A DNA stretch of 37,115 nucleotides, from NCBI RefSeq assembly GCF_000428725.1, contig NZ_AUAM01000043.1, positions 1 through 37,115 on the forward strand, given 5' to 3'. Shown here one piece after another: positions 8,813-17,385 of this stretch. The stretch comes from Psychromonas aquimarina ATCC BAA-1526. Lineage in GTDB: Bacteria > Pseudomonadota > Gammaproteobacteria > Enterobacterales > Psychromonadaceae. The translations under genes were made by a program, and so were the position numbers. Every line of letters starts with the position of its first letter. Position 1 is the first letter of the stretch. A model generated the notes under the pieces. That model was given only the letters and a program-made list of their open reading frames with translations, was not told the origin of the DNA and searched no databases.

Positions 8813-9424
8813 TTATTGCTCTTCCTGTTTATCGAGATAATGTTTCTGGTATATCTCCGGTGGCATTTTTGAAATCTGATAATCAATCATATAAGAGAAA
8901 CTTTCCAGCAGTGGTTTAAACTTTTCACTACTCTTTTCCAGTTGTGATAACAGATAATATCCAGCCTCAACCGTTGATAAGCCGTCTTCACGCGGCGATT
9001 TACGAATCCGATAGGCGCTTTTCTGATCAACATTAATTGATACTTTTGGAAGAACCTGTAAAAACGGGTTACTCATTAATAATTTGTAGGCTTTTTTCCA
9101 GCTTCCGTCGAGTAAGATAAACTGAGTGCTGCTGTTAATATCTCTACTGTGCAAAAGCTGTTGAGCAGGAATTGCAGATTCATCGGGAAACACCAGATAG
9201 CTGTTGTCTAAATCAAACATATCAGCATCAAAGCGTTCTCCTATGCTGATTTTTGAGCGGGTTAACGACAGATCTAAAATTCTAGCGGTGCCCACTGCCT
9301 TTTTTTCTTCACTGGGATCTTGCAATATATGTAAAAAATGTTGATTATCAATCGATTTAATCGTGGCACAAATACAGGCCGATGCGGCTTTTGAGCAGCG
9401 TTTACAAACAGCTCTTTTACTCAT
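8813..9424 (-). CDS. DTW-domain tRNA-uridine aminocarboxypropyltransferase (TapT/YfiP type)
   Basis: A 203-residue protein. The N-terminal cysteine cluster CKRCSKAASACIC is a probable zinc site, and DGSWKKAYKL is the signature of the DTW family (usually D-x-T-W; here Ser replaces Thr). Members transfer the 3-amino-3-carboxypropyl group of SAM to uridine 47 of some tRNAs. I start at the ATG at 9424 (MSKRAVCKRC), with GAGG nine bases upstream; the frame extends to 9463, but that would overlap the divergent rhombosortase start. It heads an operon with arfB, pairing a tRNA modification enzyme with a ribosome rescue factor. Confidence 0.88.
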   Translation of the reverse strand: MSKRAVCKRCSKAASACICATIKSIDNQHFLHILQDPSEEKKAVGTARILDLSLTRSKISIGERFDADMFDLDNSYLVFPDESAIPAQQLLHSRDINSSTQFILLDGSWKKAYKLLMSNPFLQVLPKVSINVDQKSAYRIRKSPREDGLSTVEAGYYLLSQLEKSSEKFKPLLESFSYMIDYQISKMPPEIYQKHYLDKQEEQ

Positions 9425-9455
9425 TAATAAAACCTCAAAATAGAAAAGGAAATTC

Positions 9456-10040
9456 ATGCGCAAGCGAATTATCGAAACGACATTGATAATATTAATATCA
9501 GTTGTAGTTTATCTCTTTGAACCGCAGGCGAGTCAGTTTCTTGCATATTACCACACAGGTATCGCTGAAGGTCAAATTTGGCGCCTGTTAAGCGCGACCT
9601 TCTGCCACACAAATCTAAATCATCTGCTGATGAACCTCGCAGGTTTAATTATTACTTTAGTGTTGTTTCTCGATACTTTTAAAACAGCACGATTATGGCC
9701 TATGATTATTTTTAACAGCCTTTTTATCAGCTTATGCCTGTTTTTCTTTGAGTCAGATGTTATCTGGTATGTCGGATTATCGGGAGTTTTACACGGATTG
9801 TTTAGTTACGGGGCGGCGGCTGATATTAATAATAAAGACCGCTGGGGTTACCTGCTAGGTATTGGTTTGCTTGTTAAGCTCGTCTCTGAGCAGGTTTATG
9901 GTGCACAGCAAAGTACAATTGATTTAATCGGCGCTCAGGTAATGGTTAACGCTCACGCCTATGGTGCGCTGGCTGGAATTGTTTTTTATATCACACACAA
10001 ATCATTTTCAAAGCAACAAGTTACTACGAAAAGTAAATAA
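9456..10040 (+). CDS. rrtA: Rhombosortase (rhomboid-type intramembrane serine protease)
   Basis: A 194-residue integral membrane protein of rhomboid type in the short rhombosortase form. The active serine is S109 in VGLSGVLHG, the likely catalytic histidine H167 is in VNAHAYG, and HTNLNHLLMN supplies the HxxxxH/N oxyanion region at about 51-60. Five to six transmembrane segments can be seen. Rhombosortases cut proteins carrying a C-terminal GlyGly-CTERM sorting tail for release or lipid attachment at the surface. No GlyGly-CTERM protein is in this window, so its substrates lie elsewhere. AAGGA six bases before the ATG supports the start. It is divergent from the DTW gene by only 31 bases. Confidence 0.87.
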   Translation: MRKRIIETTLIILISVVVYLFEPQASQFLAYYHTGIAEGQIWRLLSATFCHTNLNHLLMNLAGLIITLVLFLDTFKTARLWPMIIFNSLFISLCLFFFESDVIWYVGLSGVLHGLFSYGAAADINNKDRWGYLLGIGLLVKLVSEQVYGAQQSTIDLIGAQVMVNAHAYGALAGIVFYITHKSFSKQQVTTKSK

Positions 10041-10083
10041 AACAGCTTCTTTGTTACAATGTGATTTTCATAAAAGGGACGTT

Positions 10084-10134
10084 ATGAGCAATGATAAACT
10101 GGGCAAGCACTCATCTAAAATTACTCACCTATAA
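10084..10134 (+). other. Possible 16-codon leader ORF overlapping the GGDEF gene start
   Basis: ATG at 10084 lies five bases after AGGG, the best-spaced ribosome binding site here. It reads MSNDKLGKHSSKITHL and stops at 10134, overlapping the GGDEF start at 10091 in another frame. It may be a leader peptide that couples translation, or an accident of the sequence. Confidence 0.3.
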
Positions 10135-11158
10135 AGATCCTGTCGAATACAGAGAAGGTATCACAGCTAATTTTGTTATTTTTCTTTCGCTGATAGGTCT
10201 TGCTCTTTTTACTGCCGGGCATTTTTATTATGGTAATACAGCATTGTTTTACGGATGCGGGTTGTTATTGGGGCTTTTCTCGATCAGCCTGATTATATTT
10301 AAAAAACAGAAATCACTGCTTATTATCCTGTTAACGCTGCTGATGGGAAGCGGTCTGTTATTAATAATTTATATCAACAAAGGACAGCATTATTCTGCCA
10401 CCTGGTCATTTTTATATATTTATATCTGCATGATTATCTACGGACATAAAAACGGCTTAATATTTACGGGTATTTATCTATTCATTGTACTAGCAATGCT
10501 GTTTACCTGGGTTGGCCAGACAATAGAAGTATTAGAGTTTATACGCTTTACTTTTATTGCTCTTACATCCGTCTTCTTTTCTTACCTCTCCGAATGGTCA
10601 ATATCTGCCACGCTTAAAAAGTTAACTGATACGCAGAAAAATCTAGAGATTATAAGTCAGACAGACGGATTAACCGGACTTTATAACCGCCGACAGTTTG
10701 ACAGTGTTTTTGCTAAAGAGATAAATACCGCGAAACGTAATAAAAATATATTAGCTTTTGTTATGCTTGATATTGATTATTTCAAATATTATAACGATGC
10801 CTACGGGCACCAGAAGGGAGATTCTGCTCTGATTAAGGTAGCTCAGCAGTTAGAGGCTGAAATGCAGCGCTCTAATGATGCTGTATTCAGGATCGGCGGT
10901 GAAGAGTTCGCTCTTTTATTTCAAGTAAAAGAAGAGCTGGATGCCGTCACTAAAACGGAAGAGATAAGAAAAACCATTGAGCTCCTGCAGATCCCCCATA
11001 AAGACAGCCGGATATCCGCTTATCTGACCCTGTCAGCAGGGGTATTTACCATAAAACCTCAGCAGATTATCAGCGAACAGTATGCTTATAAAGCTTGCGA
11101 TGAGCTTTTATATCAGGCTAAAAAATGCGGACGTAACCAAGTTATCCACTGCATTTAA
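10091..11158 (+). CDS. Membrane-bound diguanylate cyclase (GGDEF domain)
   Basis: A 355-residue protein. Residues about 28-185 form around six transmembrane segments of unassigned sensor type, followed by a short linker and a GGDEF domain. The active site is GGEEF at 269-273, and the inhibitory I-site RSND lies five residues before it, so cyclic-di-GMP feedback is expected. The Mg-binding MLDIDYFKYYND and the DGLTGLYNRR opening are intact, so activity is likely. It sits between the rhombosortase and the flagellin and could feed the motile/sessile switch, but this is inference from position. The start is uncertain: the best ribosome binding site (AGGG, 10075-10078) is better placed for an overlapping 16-codon ORF beginning at 10084. 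Confidence 0.92.
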   Translation: MINWASTHLKLLTYKDPVEYREGITANFVIFLSLIGLALFTAGHFYYGNTALFYGCGLLLGLFSISLIIFKKQKSLLIILLTLLMGSGLLLIIYINKGQHYSATWSFLYIYICMIIYGHKNGLIFTGIYLFIVLAMLFTWVGQTIEVLEFIRFTFIALTSVFFSYLSEWSISATLKKLTDTQKNLEIISQTDGLTGLYNRRQFDSVFAKEINTAKRNKNILAFVMLDIDYFKYYNDAYGHQKGDSALIKVAQQLEAEMQRSNDAVFRIGGEEFALLFQVKEELDAVTKTEEIRKTIELLQIPHKDSRISAYLTLSAGVFTIKPQQIISEQYAYKACDELLYQAKKCGRNQVIHCI

Positions 11159-11316
11159 ATCTAGTGGCCAACTGATTATTGAACAGCCACGTCATATCAC
11201 AACTGATTCAACAAACAGTTAGTACATAATTATTCGCTGTCACTTATTAATAAATTAAATAAGACAGTTAACTAAAACAGGTGTGCTGCAGTATAAAAGA
11301 ACAAGACAGAAACGAA

Positions 11317-11338
11317 AAAGACAGCCTAGGCTGTCTTT
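11317..11338 (-). terminator. Terminator downstream of the flagellin gene
   Basis: A perfect 22-base palindrome, aaagacagcc-ta-ggctgtcttt. On the minus strand it is followed by TTCG after a run of T (five T including the stem end), fitting rho-independent termination of the flagellin transcript, 110 bases after its stop. Confidence 0.8.
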
Positions 11339-11397
11339 AAATGGGTGAGAACAGAGGAGAAAATGAGAGTAAAAACCAAGGAAATCTTCACCCATTT
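11339..11397 (-). repeat. Long-range inverted repeat in the flagellin 3' untranslated region
   Basis: aaatgggtga at 11339-11348 pairs exactly with tcacccattt at 11388-11397 around a 39-base loop. It sits between the flagellin stop and the terminator palindrome, so the transcript would end in two stacked hairpins; mRNA stabilisation is a plausible role. Confidence 0.5.
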
Positions 11398-11447
11398 TGC
11401 CTGTAGTGGTTTAACTTATTAAAGTCGACCACCATGTATTTATATTA

Positions 11448-13403
11448 TTAGCCCTGTAATAATGATAATACATTTTGCGTACTTGCATTAGCCTGAGCAA
11501 GCATTGAAGTACCCGCTTGCTGCAGGATCTGCGCTTTACTCATTTTCGATGTTTCAGCTGCAAAGTCAGCGTCAAAAATACGTGATTTAGCACCTGATAA
11601 GTTTTGCGATACATTTTCTAAGTTAGAAATTGTAGAACCTAAACGGTTTTGAATTGCACCGAGATTTGCACGCGAATCAGATATTTTACTTAGCGCTTCA
11701 TCAATACGGTTAATAGAGTTGCTGGCATTAGCCGCAGTGTTAACACTCAAACCTTTACCAATAGCACCGCTGTTGCCCCCCGCATCAGTAAGGCCTAACT
11801 TATCAAAAGCAGCTTCCTGTAATGCTTGAGAAGATGCAGTACTGGTAATAGTAACATCTTGGCCATCTTGACCGGTTAAGGTAATTTCGCCACGGGTAGT
11901 ACCTGCAGTTAGACCTGTACCAGCTAATACAATATCATTACCAGACTGTGAGGTTAAAACAAGTTCACCTGTTGTTGTATCAGCAGTTGCAACAACACCT
12001 TGTAATGTCGATCCTTGAATAGCGGTGACAACATCATCTAAAGAAGTAGCACCAACAACGGAAATGGCAGTACCATTGATAGATAAATCACCAGCAGTAA
12101 CCAATGCAGCAATACTGACTGACGTCTTAACCTCGGTTGTCGCCGAAGCTGTTACCCCAGTTTGAGCGGATATTGCATTAATACCAAACGCTTTATCAGC
12201 CGCTGAAGTACCTGTAACAGCACCAAGTTCAACACCATTAATTTTAATACCATCGTTGCCATCAATCACATTTACATTAACCTGACCGCCTTTAATAACA
12301 TCTGAGCCAGTTGAAATATTAAAGCCAAAATCTTGTACATCTGAAACGGTAGCAGTACCTGCAGATCCTACACCGACTTCAACCGGTGTTCCATCTGAAC
12401 TGCTTAAAGATACATAACCTTGATAATTATCCTGCACTAAACCAATACTGGCGGCAGCAGCCGCCGCATCAGCAGCGCTCGGATTAGGGGCTAATGAGCC
12501 GTCACTATCACCGATATCAATTGCTTTACCTGTATCATTACTAAGCACTAATCCACCCTCACTATTTAGTGAGGCAGTAACACCACCTACATCGCGATTA
12601 ATGGTATCAACTAAGTCTTGTGCACTGGAGGTCGCTGCAATTACAACATCATTAATGACTAAATTACCGTTAGTAGTGCCGTCAATACCAGCCCCACCTT
12701 CCACAATATTATAAGCAGAAGCTATAACACCAGTTAACCCTTGCTTAGCATTAATTGCAGTGGCAATATCATCAGCTGCGCCACTCGCGGGAGCCCCAAT
12801 ATCAACACCATTTATAGCCACTTCATTTAATAGAGGAGCACTACCGCTTACACGCCCGCCGTTAAGATCCCCTAAACCAGAAACTGCATTTAAGTTAAGA
12901 TCAGTTGTTGTTACTGCATCAATAGCAAACGTTAATGTTTCACCGGAGTTCGCCCCGATCTGCAGCGTTGTACTGCCGCCGCTGCCGTCTAATAAATTCA
13001 CGCCGTTAAACTGGGTTACCGTTGAAATTCGGTCCAACTCTTCATAAAGCTGATCAACTTCTTTCTGGATTGATGCTCTGTTTGATGCCGAGTTGGTATC
13101 ATTACCAGCTTGAATCGAAAGTTCACGCATACGCTGCAGGATATTGGTCATCTCATCCATCGCGCCCTCTGCGGTCTGCGACATTGAAATACCATCATTA
13201 GCATTACGTACAGCCTGGTTAATACCACGAATTTGTGATTCCATACCCGTTGCAATTGCCAGACCGGCAGCATCATCTTTTGCACTGTTGATACGTAGAC
13301 CACTCGATAGACGCTCCATCGCTTCGTTCTGCGTGAGCTGACTCTTGTTTAACTGACGCTGTGCATTCAGCGACATTATGTTCGTATTAATCATCTGCGG
13401 CAT
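11448..13403 (-). CDS. Flagellin (filament subunit) with an expanded central domain
   Basis: A 651-residue flagellin, far longer than typical 370-500-residue marine polar flagellins. The conserved D0/D1 ends are present: INTNIMSLNAQRQLNKSQ at the start and the MLAQANASTQNVLSLLQG type end. The ~300-residue centre contains at least four Flagellin_IN-like units, recognisable by I-N-G/D-V followed by a short helix and a V-T-A stretch (VAINGVDIG, LVINDVVIA, IKINGVELG, LSINGTAIS). No cysteine was noticed, as expected for exported filament protein. AAGGAGC lies five bases before the ATG. A sigma-54 site is about 100 bases upstream, and hairpins follow the gene. Whether it is the major flagellin or one of several cannot be told here; the others are not in the window. 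Confidence 0.96.
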   Translation of the reverse strand: MPQMINTNIMSLNAQRQLNKSQLTQNEAMERLSSGLRINSAKDDAAGLAIATGMESQIRGINQAVRNANDGISMSQTAEGAMDEMTNILQRMRELSIQAGNDTNSASNRASIQKEVDQLYEELDRISTVTQFNGVNLLDGSGGSTTLQIGANSGETLTFAIDAVTTTDLNLNAVSGLGDLNGGRVSGSAPLLNEVAINGVDIGAPASGAADDIATAINAKQGLTGVIASAYNIVEGGAGIDGTTNGNLVINDVVIAATSSAQDLVDTINRDVGGVTASLNSEGGLVLSNDTGKAIDIGDSDGSLAPNPSAADAAAAAASIGLVQDNYQGYVSLSSSDGTPVEVGVGSAGTATVSDVQDFGFNISTGSDVIKGGQVNVNVIDGNDGIKINGVELGAVTGTSAADKAFGINAISAQTGVTASATTEVKTSVSIAALVTAGDLSINGTAISVVGATSLDDVVTAIQGSTLQGVVATADTTTGELVLTSQSGNDIVLAGTGLTAGTTRGEITLTGQDGQDVTITSTASSQALQEAAFDKLGLTDAGGNSGAIGKGLSVNTAANASNSINRIDEALSKISDSRANLGAIQNRLGSTISNLENVSQNLSGAKSRIFDADFAAETSKMSKAQILQQAGTSMLAQANASTQNVLSLLQG

Positions 13404-13442
13404 AATTTGCTCCTTAGTTCCTTTTCTATCCCTTTGAACGGG

Positions 13443-13450
13443 AAATCGGC
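13443..13450 (-). promoter_or_regulatory. Sigma-28-like -10 box upstream of flagellin (weak)
   Basis: The minus strand reads GCCGATTT, close to the sigma-28 -10 GCCGATAA, 40 bases before the ATG. No convincing TAAA-type -35 lies at the 11-base spacing seen at flgM and flgO in this same window; TAATTAAT is present at nine bases. It may be a weak second promoter. Confidence 0.3.
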
Positions 13451-13496
13451 AATTTCTGTATTAATTACCGTCAATTTTTACTCTCAAGGTTTATAA

Positions 13497-13513
13497 TGCG
13501 AGTTCCATGCCAA
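13497..13513 (-). promoter_or_regulatory. Sigma-54 promoter of flagellin
   Basis: The minus strand reads TTGGCATGGAACTCGCA: GG and GC separated by exactly ten bases (-24/-12), predicting a start near 13486 and an 82-base leader. It implies control by an FlrA/FlrC-type activator. Confidence 0.75.
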
Positions 13514-13596
13514 CTTTTAAAAACATCAAACATTAACCTTATAAACAACAACTTATTAAATACAGCAAGAAGTAAAATGCAGAGATAAAAATCTTG

Positions 13597-13615
13597 CTCT
13601 TGTTTTAAACAAGAG
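13597..13615. repeat. Perfect 9-bp palindrome next to a terminator
   Basis: ctcttgttt-t-aaacaagag, directly beside the A-run of the bidirectional terminator and upstream of the flagellin promoter. It could be an operator or an extra hairpin. Confidence 0.45.
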
Positions 13616-13620
13616 GCAAA

Positions 13621-13652
13621 AAAAAAGAGGCAATTAATTGCCTCTTTTTTTT
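13621..13652 (-). terminator. Terminator of flgL
   Basis: A perfect 30-base palindrome (aaaaaagaggcaatt and its complement) with T-runs on both strands, 20 bases after the flgL stop. It insulates flgL from the flagellin promoter downstream. Confidence 0.9.
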
Positions 13653-13671
13653 GTCTTAAAAGTGAGTGGTT

Positions 13672-15180
13672 TTATATTAATTTAAATAAACTTAATGACT
13701 GCATCTGTACAAACGTCTGCTGCGTGACTTCCAGTAAGCTCATCTGCAGTTTAAAATCACTAATTGCCGAGGCCATATCTAGATCTTCTAAATTTGATAA
13801 TGTTTTTTGTGTCGTAAGATTAAAATCCTGAGTAGATTCGCGCTGATTATCAATAGTACGCATACGCGCCCCCACAGATGTTCGAACGCCGGATACATTG
13901 GTCATGGTATTGTCAATTTGGTGACGCGCCATATCTAAACGCATTTCCCGCTGTGCTTTTGATACATCGTCTTCACCGGGCATCCTTAATGCGTCAATGG
14001 AATCCTGCATAGTGGCAAAAATGTCCTTTGTTTCACTTTGGCGTAATGTGAAGTTATCTAAGTCATCAACTTTACCTTTCAGCTCGGTCTTGATGCCGTT
14101 AAACTCAATCGACTGCCCCTCTGTATACAGAGTCGGAGCAACATATTTGGTTAAAGTATATTGATCGGCGGCAGCCGGCAGACCGTCAACTTCAACGGAA
14201 ATACCGTCAATCGTTATCTCCTGGGCTGTCGTATTAGCACTGTCATATACAGCCGGCAGGGAAGACTGACCATTAATACGCAGTTCAAACTCGGTTGGCA
14301 CTGCAGTTGCTACAAACTCAATTGTTATATCGCTGTTTATATCCGGGAAGGTATTAGCCGGATTAACATTGGCTATATTGGCATCGTTTAAATCAACCTT
14401 GGTGATTTTAACATCTGCCTTGCCGGTAACAGTTGTTTCTTTTAAACCGTATACCGAGTATTCCGGATCTGCACCAGGTGCGGGTTCTGTGATGGCAATA
14501 GTGTAATCTTCACTTAAAAAGCCATTAGCTGCTTTGCTGTCAATTACCGAAGCTTCATCAATTACACCTGAACCGGTATTTTTAATGTTTCCCTCAGAAA
14601 CAAAAGTACCGTTGCCTTCCGCTATATCGGTAAATACTGATGAACCGGAATCATTACCTGTTACAAAAACCCCAGGCCCCACCTTATAAGCACGATCACC
14701 ACTATCACCATGGTAATCAACAGTACCGAATTCATTTTTCTGGAAAGGCTGGGTGTCCACTTCAAACCCGGCAAAAATATACTGACTGTTACCATCTTTG
14801 GTATTCGCCACGCCCATTAACTCTTCGCGCAGTCCTTCCAGCTCTTTCGCAATTGCTTCACGATTTTCAGCGTTATAAGTTTCATTACCAGCAGTTACCA
14901 GCAGCTCACGGGTACGCTGCAGTATATTAGTGACCTGTGCAAGAGAGGTTTCTTCCAGCGCATTAGCGGTTTCGCCCAGTTCACCATTTTTTATATACTG
15001 CTCCCCGACGGAAAGGTCCTGCTTCAAACGCTGAATAGTCGAAATTGCCACTGCATCATCAGAGCCGTGAATAACCCGTTTTTGAGTCGACAGATGAATA
15101 TTCTGCTGGCTCAGATCGGTCTGTTTTGTTAATACACTTTCAGTGTTACGTTGAAAGAAAACCTGGGTGGAAATGCGCAT
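13672..15180 (-). CDS. flgL: Flagellar hook-filament junction protein FlgL (HAP3)
   Basis: A 502-residue protein; E. coli FlgL is 317, so the variable middle is expanded by ~180 residues. The N-terminus MRISTQVFFQRNTESVL and the C-terminal heptad helix ending LEVTQQTFVQMQSLSLFKLI are typical; these ends form the D0 coiled coil next to flagellin. I start at the ATG at 15180 with GAGGC six bases upstream, not at the longer 15219. It has its own sigma-54 promoter and a terminator on each side, so it is a single-gene unit separate from flgK, unlike the usual flgKL pair. Confidence 0.95.
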   Translation of the reverse strand: MRISTQVFFQRNTESVLTKQTDLSQQNIHLSTQKRVIHGSDDAVAISTIQRLKQDLSVGEQYIKNGELGETANALEETSLAQVTNILQRTRELLVTAGNETYNAENREAIAKELEGLREELMGVANTKDGNSQYIFAGFEVDTQPFQKNEFGTVDYHGDSGDRAYKVGPGVFVTGNDSGSSVFTDIAEGNGTFVSEGNIKNTGSGVIDEASVIDSKAANGFLSEDYTIAITEPAPGADPEYSVYGLKETTVTGKADVKITKVDLNDANIANVNPANTFPDINSDITIEFVATAVPTEFELRINGQSSLPAVYDSANTTAQEITIDGISVEVDGLPAAADQYTLTKYVAPTLYTEGQSIEFNGIKTELKGKVDDLDNFTLRQSETKDIFATMQDSIDALRMPGEDDVSKAQREMRLDMARHQIDNTMTNVSGVRTSVGARMRTIDNQRESTQDFNLTTQKTLSNLEDLDMASAISDFKLQMSLLEVTQQTFVQMQSLSLFKLI

Positions 15181-15232
15181 AATTGCCTCTCTTATACTTT
15201 TATGAGCCGGTAAACTCAATCCAGATTATAAG

Positions 15233-15250
15233 ATGCAAAAATCATTCCAG
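15233..15250 (-). promoter_or_regulatory. Sigma-54 promoter of flgL
   Basis: The minus strand reads CTGGAATGATTTTTGCAT: GG-N10-GC with the TTGCA -12 element. Predicted start near 15223, giving a leader of about 43 bases. Confidence 0.75.
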
Positions 15251-15278
15251 TTTATTTGAGATATGGGAGACGGGAAGA

Positions 15279-15310
15279 AAAACCAGGTAAAGCAGCTTAC
15301 CTGGTTTTTA
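15279..15310 (-). terminator. Terminator between flgK and flgL
   Basis: AACCAGGTAA (15281-15290) pairs with TTACCTGGTT (15297-15306) around AGCAGC, with a T-run following on the minus strand, directly after the flgK stop. Confidence 0.9.
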
Positions 15311-15312
15311 CA

Positions 15313-17385
15313 TTACCTTGCGGATTGTAAAATTGTATCAAACAGCTCACTAGCGACGGTAATAACCCGGGCGGCGGCACTGTAATACTGCTGATACTGT
15401 AGTAAATTAGCAGCTTCTTCATCCATATTAACCCCGCTAGTGCTTTGCATGCGTTCAAAGGACTGGGTCTTTAAAATTAAAGTAGACTGCATCGAAACAT
15501 CTGCATTGGCCGTTTTAGCCCCCAGTTCAGATAACATGCCGCTGTATACATCCTGAAAAGTAGCCTTGTTATTATTCATTATTTTCTGGTTTTGAAAATC
15601 AGCTATTTTCATCATATTACGGTTATCACCGTCACCCGTCTCATTATAATTAAGGGTGAATTTATCACCGGCGGCAGGAGAGCCGGCGTACATTTCAACA
15701 TCAACACCCGCAAGAGAAAAAGTCACTTTTCCTGAAAGCAGATCCGGCGTTACCGTCAGACCGGTCAATGCATCACCAACAACTTTTGCCGGGCTATAGG
15801 TATTTGCCGATCCCGCAGGTAAAGTCACCGGATTACCACTTTTATCAAGAATATCGTAAGTGATCACCCCGGCAGCATTACCAGTAATAACAATTTCAAG
15901 CGGATTATCAGCATCCATATACAAAGGATCCTGCGGATTATTAAGGGCGCTGGTACGTAGTTCTGCCGTTCCGGTGTTAGCCGCATCGGCCGCCACTTTA
16001 ATTTCAGCGTCAGCAGCTGCAATTTTTTCCGGATCTGTATGCTGCAGACTGGCCTGCTGTGCAGCTAAACGTGTCGGACGCAGGGTAAATGATTTACCAG
16101 CTACCGGCGGATCGGCAGCGATAATCGCATCAACACCAATACTTAAACCCGAATTAGGGATTTCGATACGCTTTGTTACCGATAAATCTACCGGCGCTAA
16201 AACTTGTGTCGAACCTGTACTCTGATTGGTCACACTAAAACCGATCAACTCCGGCGGCCCTGCTGCATAACTGTCAACAACCAGTTCATACTCATCCGGT
16301 GTAAGCTGACTAAGATCATCAACACGTAAACTTAACTGCGCACTGCCCAAACCGTCATTATGTGCTAAAACACGGCTTTTCATGGTCAGATCCGAGTTAA
16401 TATCATTAAACAGATCTTCACCAATTTTACCTTCCAGCGTCTGCCCCTCTTTCTGCTGCTCATTAATCGAGTGCGTTAATCCTAAAATATTCTGCCCAAG
16501 CTGATTAAAAGCGCGCTCAACAACATTTTCACGAGTGTCAAACATAGCTGCAACGCTGCCGCCTAAACGGCTTCCGTCCACTTGCTGAGATTTTCCATTA
16601 ATACTTACTGCCAGCTCTTTTCGAGAGGGATCCGGATCACCATTAACAGCAATAACGGATAATGCCTGCGATCCCATCACTAATGACTGGCCGCTGCCGA
16701 TATAAACATTTACCATACTATTTTCAGCAGCTACCACAGAAACATTGACATACTGACTTAATTCTGTGATCGCCTTATCACGCTGGTCCATTAAATCATT
16801 GGCATTACTCTGATCACCACTGCCTGTTACGGCAGCAATCTGTGCATTAATTTTAGCAAGATTGTCAGCCAGTGTGGTAATAGTGGCAGCCGTATTGGTG
16901 ATATCATTATTAATACCGTTATACTGGATCTCCATATTGTCATAAAGACGGTTATACTGATTAACCATATTAGTCGCAGACTCAAGAAATACTTTGCGAG
17001 ACTCAAGCATATTCGGATGATCGGCCACTCCATTCACAGATTCAAACATTCCTAAAACGGGTTTAGTGGCAGCAGTACTTTCATCTGAAAGCAGCATATC
17101 AAGCTGACTGGATTGTTCGAATGCGCTTTTAGCATAACCATATTGCGAAGTATTCATTATGTTTTCAGTAAAAGCGAATTGATCATAAGCACGTTCAATA
17201 CCGGTTACAACCGAACCTCGACCGATAAAGAAATTACCAGATCGATCTGCACCTGCTGTAGACACTTGCGTGCTTTGACGTGAATAACCTTCCGTATTGA
17301 TATTGGCAATATTATGACCAGTGGTAGCAAGGCTTGCTTGTGATGAATAAATGCCCGACAAACCAATTTGAAATAGATCAGCCAT
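15313..17385 (-). CDS. flgK: Flagellar hook-associated protein FlgK (HAP1)
   Basis: A 690-residue protein that joins hook to filament together with FlgL. The N-terminus LFQIGLSGIYSSQASLATT with ATTGHNIANINTEGYSRQ is the standard rod/hook/HAP signature, and the C-terminus AARVITVASELFDTILQ is the matching helix. At 690 residues it is longer than the 547 of E. coli, the extra being in the surface domain (about 340-600), with many Asp/Ala/Pro. GGGAGG lies upstream of the ATG, and the start overlaps the flgJ stop by eight bases, so flgJ and flgK are translationally coupled. A hairpin terminator follows. Confidence 0.97.
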   Translation of the reverse strand: MADLFQIGLSGIYSSQASLATTGHNIANINTEGYSRQSTQVSTAGADRSGNFFIGRGSVVTGIERAYDQFAFTENIMNTSQYGYAKSAFEQSSQLDMLLSDESTAATKPVLGMFESVNGVADHPNMLESRKVFLESATNMVNQYNRLYDNMEIQYNGINNDITNTAATITTLADNLAKINAQIAAVTGSGDQSNANDLMDQRDKAITELSQYVNVSVVAAENSMVNVYIGSGQSLVMGSQALSVIAVNGDPDPSRKELAVSINGKSQQVDGSRLGGSVAAMFDTRENVVERAFNQLGQNILGLTHSINEQQKEGQTLEGKIGEDLFNDINSDLTMKSRVLAHNDGLGSAQLSLRVDDLSQLTPDEYELVVDSYAAGPPELIGFSVTNQSTGSTQVLAPVDLSVTKRIEIPNSGLSIGVDAIIAADPPVAGKSFTLRPTRLAAQQASLQHTDPEKIAAADAEIKVAADAANTGTAELRTSALNNPQDPLYMDADNPLEIVITGNAAGVITYDILDKSGNPVTLPAGSANTYSPAKVVGDALTGLTVTPDLLSGKVTFSLAGVDVEMYAGSPAAGDKFTLNYNETGDGDNRNMMKIADFQNQKIMNNNKATFQDVYSGMLSELGAKTANADVSMQSTLILKTQSFERMQSTSGVNMDEEAANLLQYQQYYSAAARVITVASELFDTILQSAR

